Below are positions 34,101-37,655 of a stretch of DNA of 64,000 nucleotides, piece after piece. Every line of letters starts with the position of its first letter. Position 1 is the first letter of the stretch. Under the pieces are notes generated by a model. The model was given only the letters and a program-made list of their open reading frames with translations. It did no database searches and was not told where the DNA came from. Source of the DNA: Panulirus ornatus (taxonomy: Eukaryota > Arthropoda > Malacostraca > Decapoda > Palinuridae); NCBI RefSeq assembly GCF_036320965.1, contig NC_092265.1, positions 2,252,501 to 2,316,500 on the forward strand, read 5' to 3'. Made by a program: the position numbers and the translations under genes.

Positions 34101-34711
34101 ATTACATGTTAAATACCATGCTTTAATGAAGATTCAATTGGTTTGACCCTTACAGGTTAGGTTAAACGAATCTTCATAGACTAGGGTTAGGGAGATGATT
34201 CTAGGAAAGAAAAACTTAAAAAACTAGAAAGGTCAACATTAGTGAACAGATGCATTATATTTCTTCAGGTGTTATCATTTACAATCATGTTCACTATGGA
34301 GGACAGAACATCATATTCATCTTAACTACAGCCTAAATAAACCCAAATTCTCTTCAAGTTCAAACCGATTTTTGTGAGTGAGCTATCTGTACCTACTTGA
34401 TCCTGTTATGTTAGTTTATCTAAGTAGTATCGGTCTAAGTAGTATTGCATATCAATATTTGAAGTATATAACCAAAATTGACTCCATTGTGCCAAAGAAT
34501 ATTAGCCCCTATTGCGTGTGAATCATGTAAGCTTACATTACACTGTACCCTACATTGTCTTCCTTACTACTTAAATGCTTGTCATCCACAAAAGGAAAAT
34601 GAATATTGTGAAGAAATTCAAGCAGTCTTAGAAAGGAGATAACATGTTACGTAATAAAACTAACAAAAATGTGCATACCTTTTTTAGTCCTCTAACAACC
34701 TGACGTTCCAT
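3852..34711 (-). CDS. LRR-ARH gene: leucine-rich repeats joined to a degenerate ADP-ribosylglycohydrolase-like domain (eleven-exon model)
   Basis: I built this model by hand from splice sites. The exons, in order of transcription, are 34711-34679, 29574-29461, 23524-23285, 19997-19807, 13908-13712, 13516-13341, 12593-12450, 11502-11361, 5299-5169, 4676-4611 and 4256-3852. They total 1839 nt and encode 612 residues plus a stop. All ten junctions are phase-compatible. Residues about 12-170 form roughly seven LRRs (LxxLxLxxNxLxxLP), and the last five are spaced exactly 23 residues apart. Residues about 193-255 are a Ser/Thr/Gln-rich linker. Residues about 255-590 have the order of ARH motifs: [13 protein letters not shown], a WSSSTD metal-loop equivalent, [20 protein letters not shown] and [10 protein letters not shown]. 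Active ARH enzymes remove ADP-ribose using two Mg ions held by Asp pairs. Those pairs are lost here, so binding without catalysis is inferred. No signal peptide is seen, so a cytosolic protein is likely. I know of no named family with this architecture. A transcript is needed to exclude two adjacent genes. Confidence 0.68.
4611..4676 (-). CDS. LRR-ARH gene, exon 10 (short internal exon)
   Basis: This exon has 22 codons, starting [14 protein letters not shown] and ending before a GTAATA donor. The flanking exons demand phase 0 on both sides and this exon satisfies both. It is the least certain internal exon: the acceptor (ACAAGAG) has no good pyrimidine tract, and a nearby alternative AG would break the phase. 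It falls where ARH proteins have a variable linker between the THADP helix and the C-terminal helices. Confidence 0.5.
4745..5045 (+). repeat. Degenerate G-rich minisatellite in an intron
   Basis: Imperfect units centred on GGGGAGGGCCATGCAG recur at irregular spacing (about 4828, 4902, 4938 and 4973) with many runs of three to five G on the plus strand. The block lies in the intron between exons 10 and 9, so the pre-mRNA carries the C-rich complement. The G-rich strand could form quadruplexes. Confidence 0.6.
5169..5299 (-). CDS. LRR-ARH gene, exon 9
   Basis: Acceptor ATTTACAG and donor CAG/GTAAGA are both strong. It enters with two bases of a codon, which match the single base left by exon 8. 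It encodes [19 protein letters not shown] and then [22 protein letters not shown]. The THADP-type motif followed by a small-residue hydrophobic helix is a hallmark of ADP-ribosylglycohydrolase-fold proteins (THxxP, often followed by a Val-Ala-Ala-type helix). Confidence 0.82.
5770..8230 (+). mobile_element. Decayed RTE-like LINE copy with reverse transcriptase remnants
   Basis: Successive frames match the reverse transcriptase of the young copies: [75 protein letters not shown] and [11 protein letters not shown], then C-terminal and 3' UTR sequence from about 7200. Stops and frameshifts are frequent. A block of about 400 bases (6760-7160) is not recognisable as LINE and may be an insertion. 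The 3' end (about 8160-8220) carries the older-type tail with GGAAATGGCAGGCAAG. It lies antisense in the intron between exons 9 and 8. Confidence 0.75.
7781..7920 (+). repeat. Two-copy 70-bp tandem duplication inside the old LINE
   Basis: CAAGAGTTAAGGG recurs after 70 bases, and the following AGGAGGAGACCAAACTGG and GATGGAAGAATGCAGTG are present in both units with few differences. In other LINE copies this region is single. Confidence 0.8.
8247..8324 (-). mobile_element. Solo 3' tail fragment of the young RTE-like LINE
   Basis: A copy of the terminal segment (CTGTCTCCCGCG type, here GCCGTCTCCCGCGTTAGCG, and AGGAAACAGACGAGG) without the rest of the element. It sits directly beside the tail of the next copy, separated by a T-run. 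Confidence 0.7.
8325..8350. repeat. Poly-T tract
   Basis: Twenty-six T bases on the plus strand. They correspond to an A-rich tail at the 3' end of the adjacent minus-strand LINE copy. Confidence 0.85.
8351..9740 (-). mobile_element. Young 5'-truncated RTE-like LINE (copy A)
   Basis: The element reads on the minus strand from an RT core ([15 protein letters not shown]) through the C-terminus to a 3' UTR of about 150-180 bases ending in the family tail (GGGAGACAGCGACAAAGTAT). The 5' truncation falls at a short TATATA/CATATA tract. The body is almost identical by eye to copies D and H. It lies sense-oriented in the intron between exons 9 and 8 of the LRR-ARH gene. Confidence 0.9.
8533..9738 (-). 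pseudogene. Partial LINE reverse transcriptase, uninterrupted C-terminal frame
   Basis: About 400 codons without a stop. After seven junk residues it reads from the finger/palm region ([27 protein letters not shown]) through [17 protein letters not shown], the catalytic [12 protein letters not shown] box, the YLGVDL motif, and a basic C-terminal region ([45 protein letters not shown]). The endonuclease and RT N-terminus are missing. The order and spacing suit the RTE group of non-LTR retrotransposons, but I cannot fix the clade by eye. The opposite-strand frames here are shadows. Confidence 0.85.
9741..10066 (-). mobile_element. 3' UTR and tail fragments of RTE-like LINE
   Basis: Two adjoining minus-strand pieces. 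One matches the middle of the LINE 3' UTR (CACACTCAGTCTCTAGCTGTCATGT; the same block is seen at 10550, 26860, 28430 and 29930). The other is a tail piece with TTGCTGTTTCCCATGTCAGCG. Both are more diverged than copy A. Confidence 0.7.
10067..10185 (+). mobile_element. Short non-autonomous LINE derivative, partial copy
   Basis: Shares the 3' half of the element at 16.48 kb: GGTGAGGATATTCC, GGCCCAGTCCTCTGTTCTTAAC, then GAGGCAGGAAATGGTGAATAG and an A-rich end. Confidence 0.65.
10192..11016 (-). mobile_element. 5'-truncated RTE-like LINE (copy B)
   Basis: Minus-strand copy with tail, an internal AT microsatellite (10336-10391), full-length 3' UTR and about 80 codons of the RT C-terminus ([20 protein letters not shown]). 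It belongs to a subfamily with a longer 3' UTR than copy A, like copies I and J. It is truncated at a CATATACATATAT tract. Confidence 0.85.
10336..10391. repeat. (AT)n microsatellite in LINE 3' UTR
   Basis: Alternating AT interrupted once by an extra A. It is expanded from the short TATATA blocks present at the same place in other LINE copies. Confidence 0.9.
11361..11502 (-). CDS. LRR-ARH gene, exon 8
   Basis: The acceptor is CATGCCGCAG. The donor is TTTTGG/GTTTGT, which is weak, but it is the only one that gives phase 1, required by exon 9. It encodes [18 protein letters not shown], a charged helix and then [15 protein letters not shown]. The last motif aligns with the NGAxMRxxPLG segment that ARH-family proteins carry before the THxxP helix; here the first residues are changed. 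The frame stays open past the donor to a stop near 11305, so an alternative 3' end is possible. Confidence 0.75.
11705..12248 (+). mobile_element. Decayed RTE-like LINE, 5' end and endonuclease region
   Basis: Begins with the 5' segment (TTAGGGAGAAAGAATACTTC) and passes at GGCTCAGGG into degraded coding sequence including GGTCAGTGTGAAGGCAAG and AGGAATTGTGGGAATATG, which also occur in the copies at 2.6 and 50.8 kb. It lies antisense in an intron. Confidence 0.6.
12450..12593 (-). CDS. LRR-ARH gene, exon 7
   Basis: Acceptor TTTTTCTCTTTGTAG is strong and donor AAAAG/GTTAGT is acceptable. It is phase 0 at both ends and has 48 codons. It starts [17 protein letters not shown], continuing the helix that begins after the WSSSTD loop at the end of exon 6, where active ARH proteins have the helix MALALAESL after the metal-binding Asp pair. 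It ends LLSPFMEK. Confidence 0.8.
12668..12827 (+). repeat. Two-copy 80-bp tandem duplication in an intron
   Basis: TCTATGCCTTGGGTTGG starts at 12678 and again at 12758. Both are followed by TGAACTGCTAATTATAGAG and CTTATGTTTTTTAT with a few substitutions. Confidence 0.9.
12965..13260 (+). mobile_element. 3' end of a decayed RTE-like LINE
   Basis: Remnant of the RT C-terminus and 3' UTR: TGGATTAAAAAAGATTTTAAG, GGGCCTGAACATGCAG, GTGAACTGGGATAATGTGG, then the older-type tail AATGCAAGAAATGGCAATCAAG. It lies in the short intron between exons 7 and 6. Confidence 0.75.
13341..13516 (-). CDS. LRR-ARH gene, exon 6 (start of the ARH fold)
   Basis: Acceptor TGTGCCCTTAG and donor ATTATG/GTGAGT. Two bases complete a Gly codon with exon 5. 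It encodes [17 protein letters not shown], the family signature helix GxxxGDA, then [14 protein letters not shown]. The family consensus at the latter is PxGxWTDDTxM, where Thr-Asp-Asp holds the Mg ions. Here the Asp pair reads Ser-Ser (residues about 312-313), so the first metal site is missing. Confidence 0.85.
13712..13908 (-). CDS. LRR-ARH gene, exon 5 (linker into the ARH domain)
   Basis: Acceptor ATATTTTTCTAG and donor ATTG/GTGAGT. The single leading base completes the Ser codon split by exon 4 (AG + T), which ties the LRR half to the ARH half in frame. It encodes [19 protein letters not shown], a Ser/Thr/Gln-rich low-conservation stretch, then [10 protein letters not shown], the amphipathic first helix of ARH domains (consensus ending KGALLG). 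Confidence 0.8.
14297..15904 (+). pseudogene. LINE reverse transcriptase, long open frame with complete C-terminus (copy C)
   Basis: The frame is open for 535 codons. The first 30 or so are flanking sequence, and LINE coding begins at [22 protein letters not shown] blocks follow in order: [80 protein letters not shown] (usually RQGC), [12 protein letters not shown], and the basic C-terminal region up to [10 protein letters not shown]. The palm FADD catalytic box is intact. The N-terminal endonuclease is missing, so this copy cannot move by itself. It is antisense to the host gene, in the intron between exons 5 and 4. Confidence 0.88.
14380..16470 (+). mobile_element. Young RTE-like LINE with internal tandem duplication (copy C)
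   Basis: 5'-truncated just before the RT. It carries the RT C-terminus twice: 15549-15921 and 15922-16294 are direct repeats of about 373 bases, joined where the first unit's 3' UTR starts (TTGACGTGCTGTCAGTG). The second unit reads on into the 3' UTR and the family tail (GCAAACACGGGAGACAGC), followed by A and AT runs. Confidence 0.88.
15901..16275 (+). pseudogene. Duplicated C-terminal part of the LINE reverse transcriptase
   Basis: Repeats the last 110 or so codons of the preceding frame ([20 protein letters not shown] to [10 protein letters not shown]) with a handful of substitutions, for example the ending VVYRG where the first unit has VVYWG. It lies in the same orientation and directly after the first stop codon. 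Confidence 0.85.
16477..16710 (+). mobile_element. Short non-autonomous LINE derivative (head plus tail)
   Basis: About 210 bases. The first part (GAGAGAAAGAATACTTCCCA, AAGGCGACTAAAAGGGG, AAAAGAAGGAACAGAGG) matches the 5' segment that precedes old LINE coding sequence at 2.3 and 11.7 kb. The end (CTACCTCGCTAACGTGGGAA, ATGGCAAATAG, then A-rich) matches the older LINE tail. It has no coding capacity. It sits between the tail of copy C and the tail of copy D. Confidence 0.75.
16711..16760. repeat. (AT)n followed by poly-T
   Basis: An AT run then a T run between the short element and the tail of copy D. They probably mark the A-rich 3' ends of two inward-facing insertions. Confidence 0.85.
16761..17778 (-). 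mobile_element. Young 5'-truncated RTE-like LINE (copy D)
   Basis: Minus-strand copy with tail, short 3' UTR and the last 272 RT codons ([20 protein letters not shown] to [10 protein letters not shown]) without a stop, so the catalytic FADD box is kept. It is almost identical to copy A. Its truncated 5' end meets copy E head to head across an AT run of about 18 bases. Confidence 0.9.
17799..18475 (+). mobile_element. Young RTE-like LINE, 5'-truncated and internally deleted (copy E)
   Basis: The plus-strand frame runs from [13 protein letters not shown] through [10 protein letters not shown] to RCLRTMCGV. At about 18367 it jumps directly to the last part of the 3' UTR (TATATACATG, then GGGTTGGGCCATTTC) and the tail. 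The junction falls at TGTGGTG/TATATACATG, so the last 100 codons and the early 3' UTR are deleted. Confidence 0.88.
18484..18561. repeat. (AT)n microsatellite
   Basis: About 75 bases of AT with one interruption, directly at the tail of copy E. Confidence 0.95.
18575..18800 (-). mobile_element. Short non-autonomous LINE derivative, inverted copy
   Basis: Read on the minus strand it gives the same head (GAGAAAGAATACTTTCCATG, CTGGAAATCCTCCCC, AAAAGAAGGAACGGAG) and the same tail (ACCTCGTTAGCGTGGGA, then A-rich) as the copy at 16.48 kb. Confidence 0.75.
18801..19806. other. Intron sequence without recognised feature
   Basis: AT-rich, no repeat family recognised. It lies downstream of the exon 4 donor in the intron between exons 4 and 5. 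Confidence 0.45.
19807..19997 (-). CDS. LRR-ARH gene, exon 4 (last LRRs)
   Basis: Acceptor TTCGTTTCAG and donor CTCAAG/GTATCA. It encodes [15 protein letters not shown] and [15 protein letters not shown], two LRR cores spaced 23 residues apart and in register with those of exon 3. Then follows [19 protein letters not shown], a cap-like helix: PPxxIC, Gly-Ser-Glu-Ala and FLR are common after the last repeat of cytosolic LRR proteins such as the LRRC and MFHAS types. It ends in phase 2, which fits exon 5. Confidence 0.82.
20330..22000 (-). mobile_element. Decayed RTE-like LINE, interrupted by a Tc1-type fragment
   Basis: On the plus strand 20340-20900 carries the antisense of the RT C-terminus (CATGAACACTCAAGG, CCTCTTAGTCATTCTTTCCTC, TATGCCCAAATCATTTCA, ending at TTTTCCCCATTCAAACT). 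21400-21800 carries the antisense of the RT N-terminal half (CTGATCTACATCCTCTACCA, TTCTGATGCTCTATACATGCC). About 1 kb of the RT core is absent between them and is replaced by the Tc1-like piece. It has many stops and frameshifts. Confidence 0.7.
20904..21263 (-). pseudogene. C-terminal fragment of a Tc1/mariner-type transposase
   Basis: On the minus strand the last codons read [20 protein letters not shown], then EITKC and a stop. This corresponds to the C-terminus of Tc1-family transposases (SMPRRxQAVIxAKGGxTxY). Upstream the match passes between frames, so it is decayed: LIQELKTL in one frame recalls the WDELKR end of the DDE domain, and [14 protein letters not shown] in another. No terminal inverted repeats were found. 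It is embedded in the old LINE of the same strand. Confidence 0.55.
22040..23130 (+). pseudogene. Decayed Jockey/CR1/L2-like LINE reverse transcriptase
   Basis: Frames changing every 50-100 bases give the block order of this LINE group: a [22 protein letters not shown] start (family KxGDxxxxxNYRPxSLT), [12 protein letters not shown], a DAV motif near 22245, an [23 protein letters not shown] stretch near 22435-22500, [10 protein letters not shown] (usually FADDxKVM, so the first catalytic Asp codon is altered), then a C-terminal region near 22780 resembling VRPxLEYC. No frame is open over more than a few dozen codons. Confidence 0.7.
23285..23524 (-). CDS. LRR-ARH gene, exon 3 (central LRRs)
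   Basis: Acceptor ATAACTTCAG and donor CTTAAT/GTATGT, phase 0 at both ends, 80 codons. Three full LRR cores, [30 protein letters not shown] and [15 protein letters not shown], each start 23 residues after the last. This is the typical short LRR of intracellular proteins. The next repeat continues across the splice junction into exon 4 with the same period. Confidence 0.88.
24129..26450 (-). mobile_element. Longest young RTE-like LINE copy (copy H)
   Basis: The minus strand runs from the linker between endonuclease and RT to the tail at 24130 (ACTTTGTCGCTGTCTCCCGC on the plus strand). The 5' end stops at a TATACATATA tract and an AT array. It lies in the intron between exons 3 and 2. Confidence 0.9.
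24317..26437 (-). pseudogene. LINE polyprotein, linker plus reverse transcriptase, broken by two stop codons
   Basis: About 707 codons in a single frame with only two nonsense codons (TGA at 26210-26212 and TAG at 25511-25513) and no frameshift. It starts with a linker ([38 protein letters not shown]). The RT follows: [15 protein letters not shown] [86 protein letters not shown] and the basic C-terminus ending [10 protein letters not shown]. The TAG replaces the Gln codon of the EEQCGF motif seen in copy C. The apurinic-type endonuclease expected further upstream is missing. Confidence 0.85.
26455..26535. repeat. (AT)n microsatellite at LINE truncation point
   Basis: About 70 bases of AT followed by a GTATAATATATAT variant. 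Confidence 0.95.
26560..27432 (-). mobile_element. RTE-like LINE, 3' UTR and RT C-terminus (copy I)
   Basis: Minus-strand copy of the long-3'-UTR subfamily (shared CACACTCAATCTCTAGCAG block, CATGTACATATTCATAC). The coding part has small deletions that shift the frame. Its truncated end abuts copy J head to head. Confidence 0.85.
27433..28770 (+). mobile_element. RTE-like LINE, 5'-truncated, with full 3' UTR (copy J)
   Basis: The plus strand starts at the RT motif [14 protein letters not shown] codons occur near 27589 and at 28262 (…GLNM, stop). The reading frame between 27605 and 28264 is otherwise open. The region after it is the best example of the complete 3' UTR of this subfamily, about 450 bases from TGCTGTCAATGGATTGAACC through CATGACAGCTAGAGTCTGAG to the tail CACGGGAGGCAGCGACAAAG and (AAAT)n. 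Confidence 0.88.
28771..29460. other. Intron sequence without recognised feature
   Basis: AT-rich sequence of the intron between exons 2 and 3, ending at the strong donor (GTAAGTAA on the minus strand) of exon 2. I see nothing else in it. Confidence 0.45.
29461..29574 (-). CDS. LRR-ARH gene, exon 2 (first LRRs)
   Basis: Acceptor ending TTTTAG and donor GTGAG/GTAAGT, phase 0 at both ends, 38 codons. The residues [15 protein letters not shown] fit a degenerate LRR core that starts exactly at the exon boundary, as exon 4 does. [15 protein letters not shown] fits the next core and continues into exon 3 (IPEEL). The exon is too short to stand alone, but register, phase and splice sites agree. Confidence 0.65.
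29665..30065 (-). mobile_element. RTE-like LINE 3' UTR fragment (copy K)
   Basis: Matches the 3' UTR and tail of the long-UTR subfamily (CACTGTTTCCCACGTCAGTGATG, CACACTCAGTCTCTAGCTGCC, GGTTCAGGCCATTGACAGC on the plus strand) without RT coding sequence. It is more diverged than copies A, D and H. Confidence 0.75.
30075..30237. repeat. Two (AT)n arrays flanking a unique 20-bp spacer
   Basis: Two AT arrays of about 80 and 60 bases surround CCAATGAGTCCACAGAG. They separate the 3' UTR fragment from the tail of copy L. Confidence 0.95.
30240..31087 (-). mobile_element. Young 5'-truncated RTE-like LINE (copy L)
   Basis: Minus-strand copy with tail and short 3' UTR as in copies A, D and H. The last 200 RT codons (30425-31030) are open, from [18 protein letters not shown] to [10 protein letters not shown]. 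It is truncated directly at an AT array. Confidence 0.9.
31087..31158. repeat. (AT)n microsatellite at LINE truncation point
   Basis: About 50 bases of AT, then GTGTGTATATATATAT. It joins the 5' end of copy L to a SINE. Confidence 0.95.
31159..31297 (-). mobile_element. tRNA-derived SINE
   Basis: On the minus strand it reads GATGTAGCTATTAACATTGC, then TGCTGACCATGACACATTCA and the RNA polymerase III B box AGGTTCAAATCCTG, followed by a non-tRNA body with AGCTGTTCTTCCTCCC. The copy at 54.77 kb shares the first part, the B box and the CTGTTCTTC body. Confidence 0.6.
31298..34678. other. Intron sequence without recognised feature
   Basis: About 3.4 kb of AT-rich sequence between candidate exons 1 and 2. 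I found no repeat family, RNA gene or credible coding exon here. The longest frames (60-93 codons) have no recognisable motif. Confidence 0.45.
34679..34711 (-). CDS. LRR-ARH gene, candidate first coding exon
   Basis: ATG in a good context (A at -3, G at +4), eleven codons ([11 protein letters not shown]), then the donor AAAAAG/GTATGC. It ends in phase 0 as exon 2 needs, and an in-frame TAA lies upstream. The exon was found by searching for a start compatible with exon 2, so it is the weakest link. A different first exon, or further LRR exons between the two, cannot be excluded. Confidence 0.35.
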
Positions 34712-35916
34712 ACTTGCACTATTAGCAAGGCGCAGATCACAATAGCAAAGTTACTGCTGTAATGAATGTCGTTTTCTATGGTTTGCATTTCTGCATTGAA
34801 AGTTTTCGTATTTCGGGGTACACTTATGCAATTATGTGCAAGAAATTCAAACACTAAAGAATTTTCGTCTCTGGTTGCTCCCCATCTCATCATGTAGGGC
34901 TTTATAAGCAATATGAAATAACAATTGATACAAGAAACATAAACATAAGCTACCCATCTTAATGCTACAGATGTCTTGTGGGTTCTATTATTGGTGACTT
35001 CCACTCCGTTTAACATTAACATGTATCCAATAATCCCACCCGGGGAAGTTTTTTTTTTTTTTACCCCATCTATTTTTCCAGTACTTCCCTATGTTGATAA
35101 TGTCATTACCAGGCATACCAGTACATGAAGGCACCAGGAGTATACTAAAAAAGGTTTTGTGTAACGACATAATTCGGTTGACTGGACATATTCATGACAC
35201 ACAAGTGTGCTGCTCATAGAAGTCGCGATTGTTCACACCAGCGATGTAATGGAAATGATGTTCACCAACTAGGGGATGGGAGAGGGCTGGGTACGTACTC
35301 TCAAGTACCCACCACAACGCCATCTCTTGTCAGGATGTATAAATGTACAGTGTATATAATGGTTAACTAATGACATATTCACATTAAGGGATAATTCATG
35401 GGCCTCTTATTTGTAACCATAGTTTTTGTACCAATACCAGTAGTACCTGAACGATGTCAATGGCCACCCAGCTGGGTAGCCAGATGGGAAGCATCGTCCA
35501 CAGATCATCATTGTGGTTGATCGATGTGTGCCTCGTTATCGCCCCTGTGGCAGTAGCGCCCACCACGGTTCACCTGCATAATCAATACCTGTAAAGTCCG
35601 TCGAAGAAAAACTGATCAACATATAGCAACACATCCCATATGAGACTTGAATGGCTGATTTGTACCCAAGGCTTTTAAATCTGTCGATTACAGATAGTAA
35701 GTAAAGTCGGAGTGGGTCGAGTATCGAGTGACGACGGTGCAGGAGTTACGGCGTTCAATATTCCATGACCAGTGGGGAGAGCTGTAGTGAAACACACTGC
35801 CAGTGAAAGACGCCATCACAATGTTTGGACGATTAGTTTAAGGGCGGAAAACGTTCAATTGGAAATACAGGGGAACAGAGTACAGTGTTTGAGTTTTGAC
35901 AGGTTAATGACCGTTA

Positions 35917-35918
<2 letters not shown>
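34712..35918. other. Presumed 5' flank of the LRR-ARH gene
   Basis: No clear TATA box or initiator is visible. Base composition starts to change here from AT-rich to more balanced. A run of T lies at 35049-35062. Confidence 0.3.
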
Positions 35919-35969
<51 letters not shown>

Positions 35970-36001
35970 AGGGAGGGAGAGAGGGAGAGAGGGAGGAGGT
36001 A
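35919..36001. repeat. (GT)n microsatellite followed by GA-rich run
   Basis: About 44 bases of GT, then GGGAGGGAGAGAGGGAG. Confidence 0.95.
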
Positions 36002-37194
36002 AGGATCTCAGGGACCAGTTGTGCAAGCCTAATCTCATGTAGGCCAGCCTATTGTGTTGGTAACCTGGTATCCGCACGTCACCTGCTGTATGTACGCCAT
36101 AACTCGTCCACCGTCACTTCATGTACGCCACAGTTCTTGTGCGCCACCCACTGTGTGCGTGTCACCCGGCGAGTGTCACAACCCACCGCACAGCTCCTCA
36201 TCCACCTTTACCCTCACCCTCCCGCCTCATCATCCGTACGAACCTCTCACTGCTCCACATCCATTAGGACAATCACAGTTCACTGCTGAATTACTCGACA
36301 GGCAGTGACCTCCCTGGCCAGATATAAATGTACCCAGATCTGTGGTGAAACAGATCTGTACAGTCAGTCCATGGAATCAAGTTAGCCCACCACGTCAAAC
36401 ACTGGTCTGCCTGTGCTCCGTCCACAATATACTTGAAAAGCACAGTCCAGCGACCAGAGAGAACGTTAGAGCCCAGAACTCTTCTCAACTCCGCTGCAGG
36501 AGGAAAAGATCTACAACAGTAAATCTATGGAATTTATGGACAGACAGACCGACCATCTCTTGCCCAACCTCGAGTCCCAAGGTTCTGAGAGGACACAATA
36601 ATATGCAAATGAAAAAGGCGCGGACAAGCGAGGAGAAGCCCAGACGCAATTTCTCTCATTTTTCTGTGCCATGTTTATCAAATTACTTTCCAGGGTCCCT
36701 TTTCACGGGGGAGATTAATGACTGGAACTGAGGTGGAGGTAAAAACTCCTCGCCAGCCTGAGATGTAAGAGCGCTACACGGGGTCGTCTTTTTAAGCACC
36801 GAGAGAATTGATTCCTCAAAATGGAATTATCTGTTCTTTATCTATGTCATGATAGTGATAAAGTAGTCTCAGTACTGTGAACAAAGCAATAGATATAACA
36901 TAATCCGCGGGAAAGATCAGATTGTTATCGTAAAGAAGGGAATTTGCAGAGACTGACCTCGGACGAGCGAGCGAAACATTTGGAAAACAAATTGTCAGGT
37001 GAAGAAATATTCTTGTAATTTGGTGTGGTACATGTCCCAAACAATTAAGGAACTTGATAAATGAATCCTTCCATGAAAGACTTACAACGACTAAGCCGAC
37101 GACTGATTTATATTCACAGAATTTTGGGCTTGAAAGCAAACACTTGGTTCAAACCTGTGGCTGTAGAAGGTATGTTCCCTGATGGACGACACGA
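36002..37194. other. Unannotated stretch
   Basis: Balanced base composition. Several frames of 60-130 codons exist on both strands (for example 36342-36731) but none shows a domain or good splice context. I call no gene. Confidence 0.4.
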
Positions 37195-37655
37195 AGACCT
37201 GGTGACTGGGCAAGTATGTAGGTCCGACTGTGCAAGTGGATAACTGTAAGACCAAATGGTTGTGCGACGGTGAAACTGTGTAACTAGGTGATCACACAAC
37301 TGGGTGATGAATACTTAACACTCCATAACTGGTCGACTGGTTGAATCACAACTTGATGGCTGTACACCTAGACCTGTATATAACAACACAACTGGAAGAC
37401 GGTAGAAGTGGACGAATTTAAGTAAGCATGGACGAAAACACGACTGGACGATGTGGTACTCTAACGAGTGCAAAATTAGGTGCCGGTAAAACTATACAAC
37501 TGAAACTATGGATGGCAATACCAATGGATGACTGTTCATCTGGATGACTTCACTATTGGCTGACTCTGCCACTGGATGAGTGCACAGCTGAAGGACGATA
37601 CAGGTGAATTATCACAAAGTTGAATGACTATGCGACTGGACGAGCGGTCGAATGA
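37195..37655 (+). repeat. Decayed short-period minisatellite
   Basis: Imperfect units of about 15-17 bases around ACTGGATGACTGTGCA recur through the block (GTGACTGGGCAAGTATG, GACTGTGCAAGTGGATA, ACAACTGGGTGATGAA, CGACTGGACGATGTGG, CAATGGATGACTGTTCA, GACTGGACGAGCGG). Confidence 0.55.

Noticed and set aside
34684..35022. 112-codon minus-strand frame next to candidate exon 1
   Set aside because: It has no domain, and it runs in a different frame from the candidate start exon, through its donor site. The composition is hydrophobic and intron-like.
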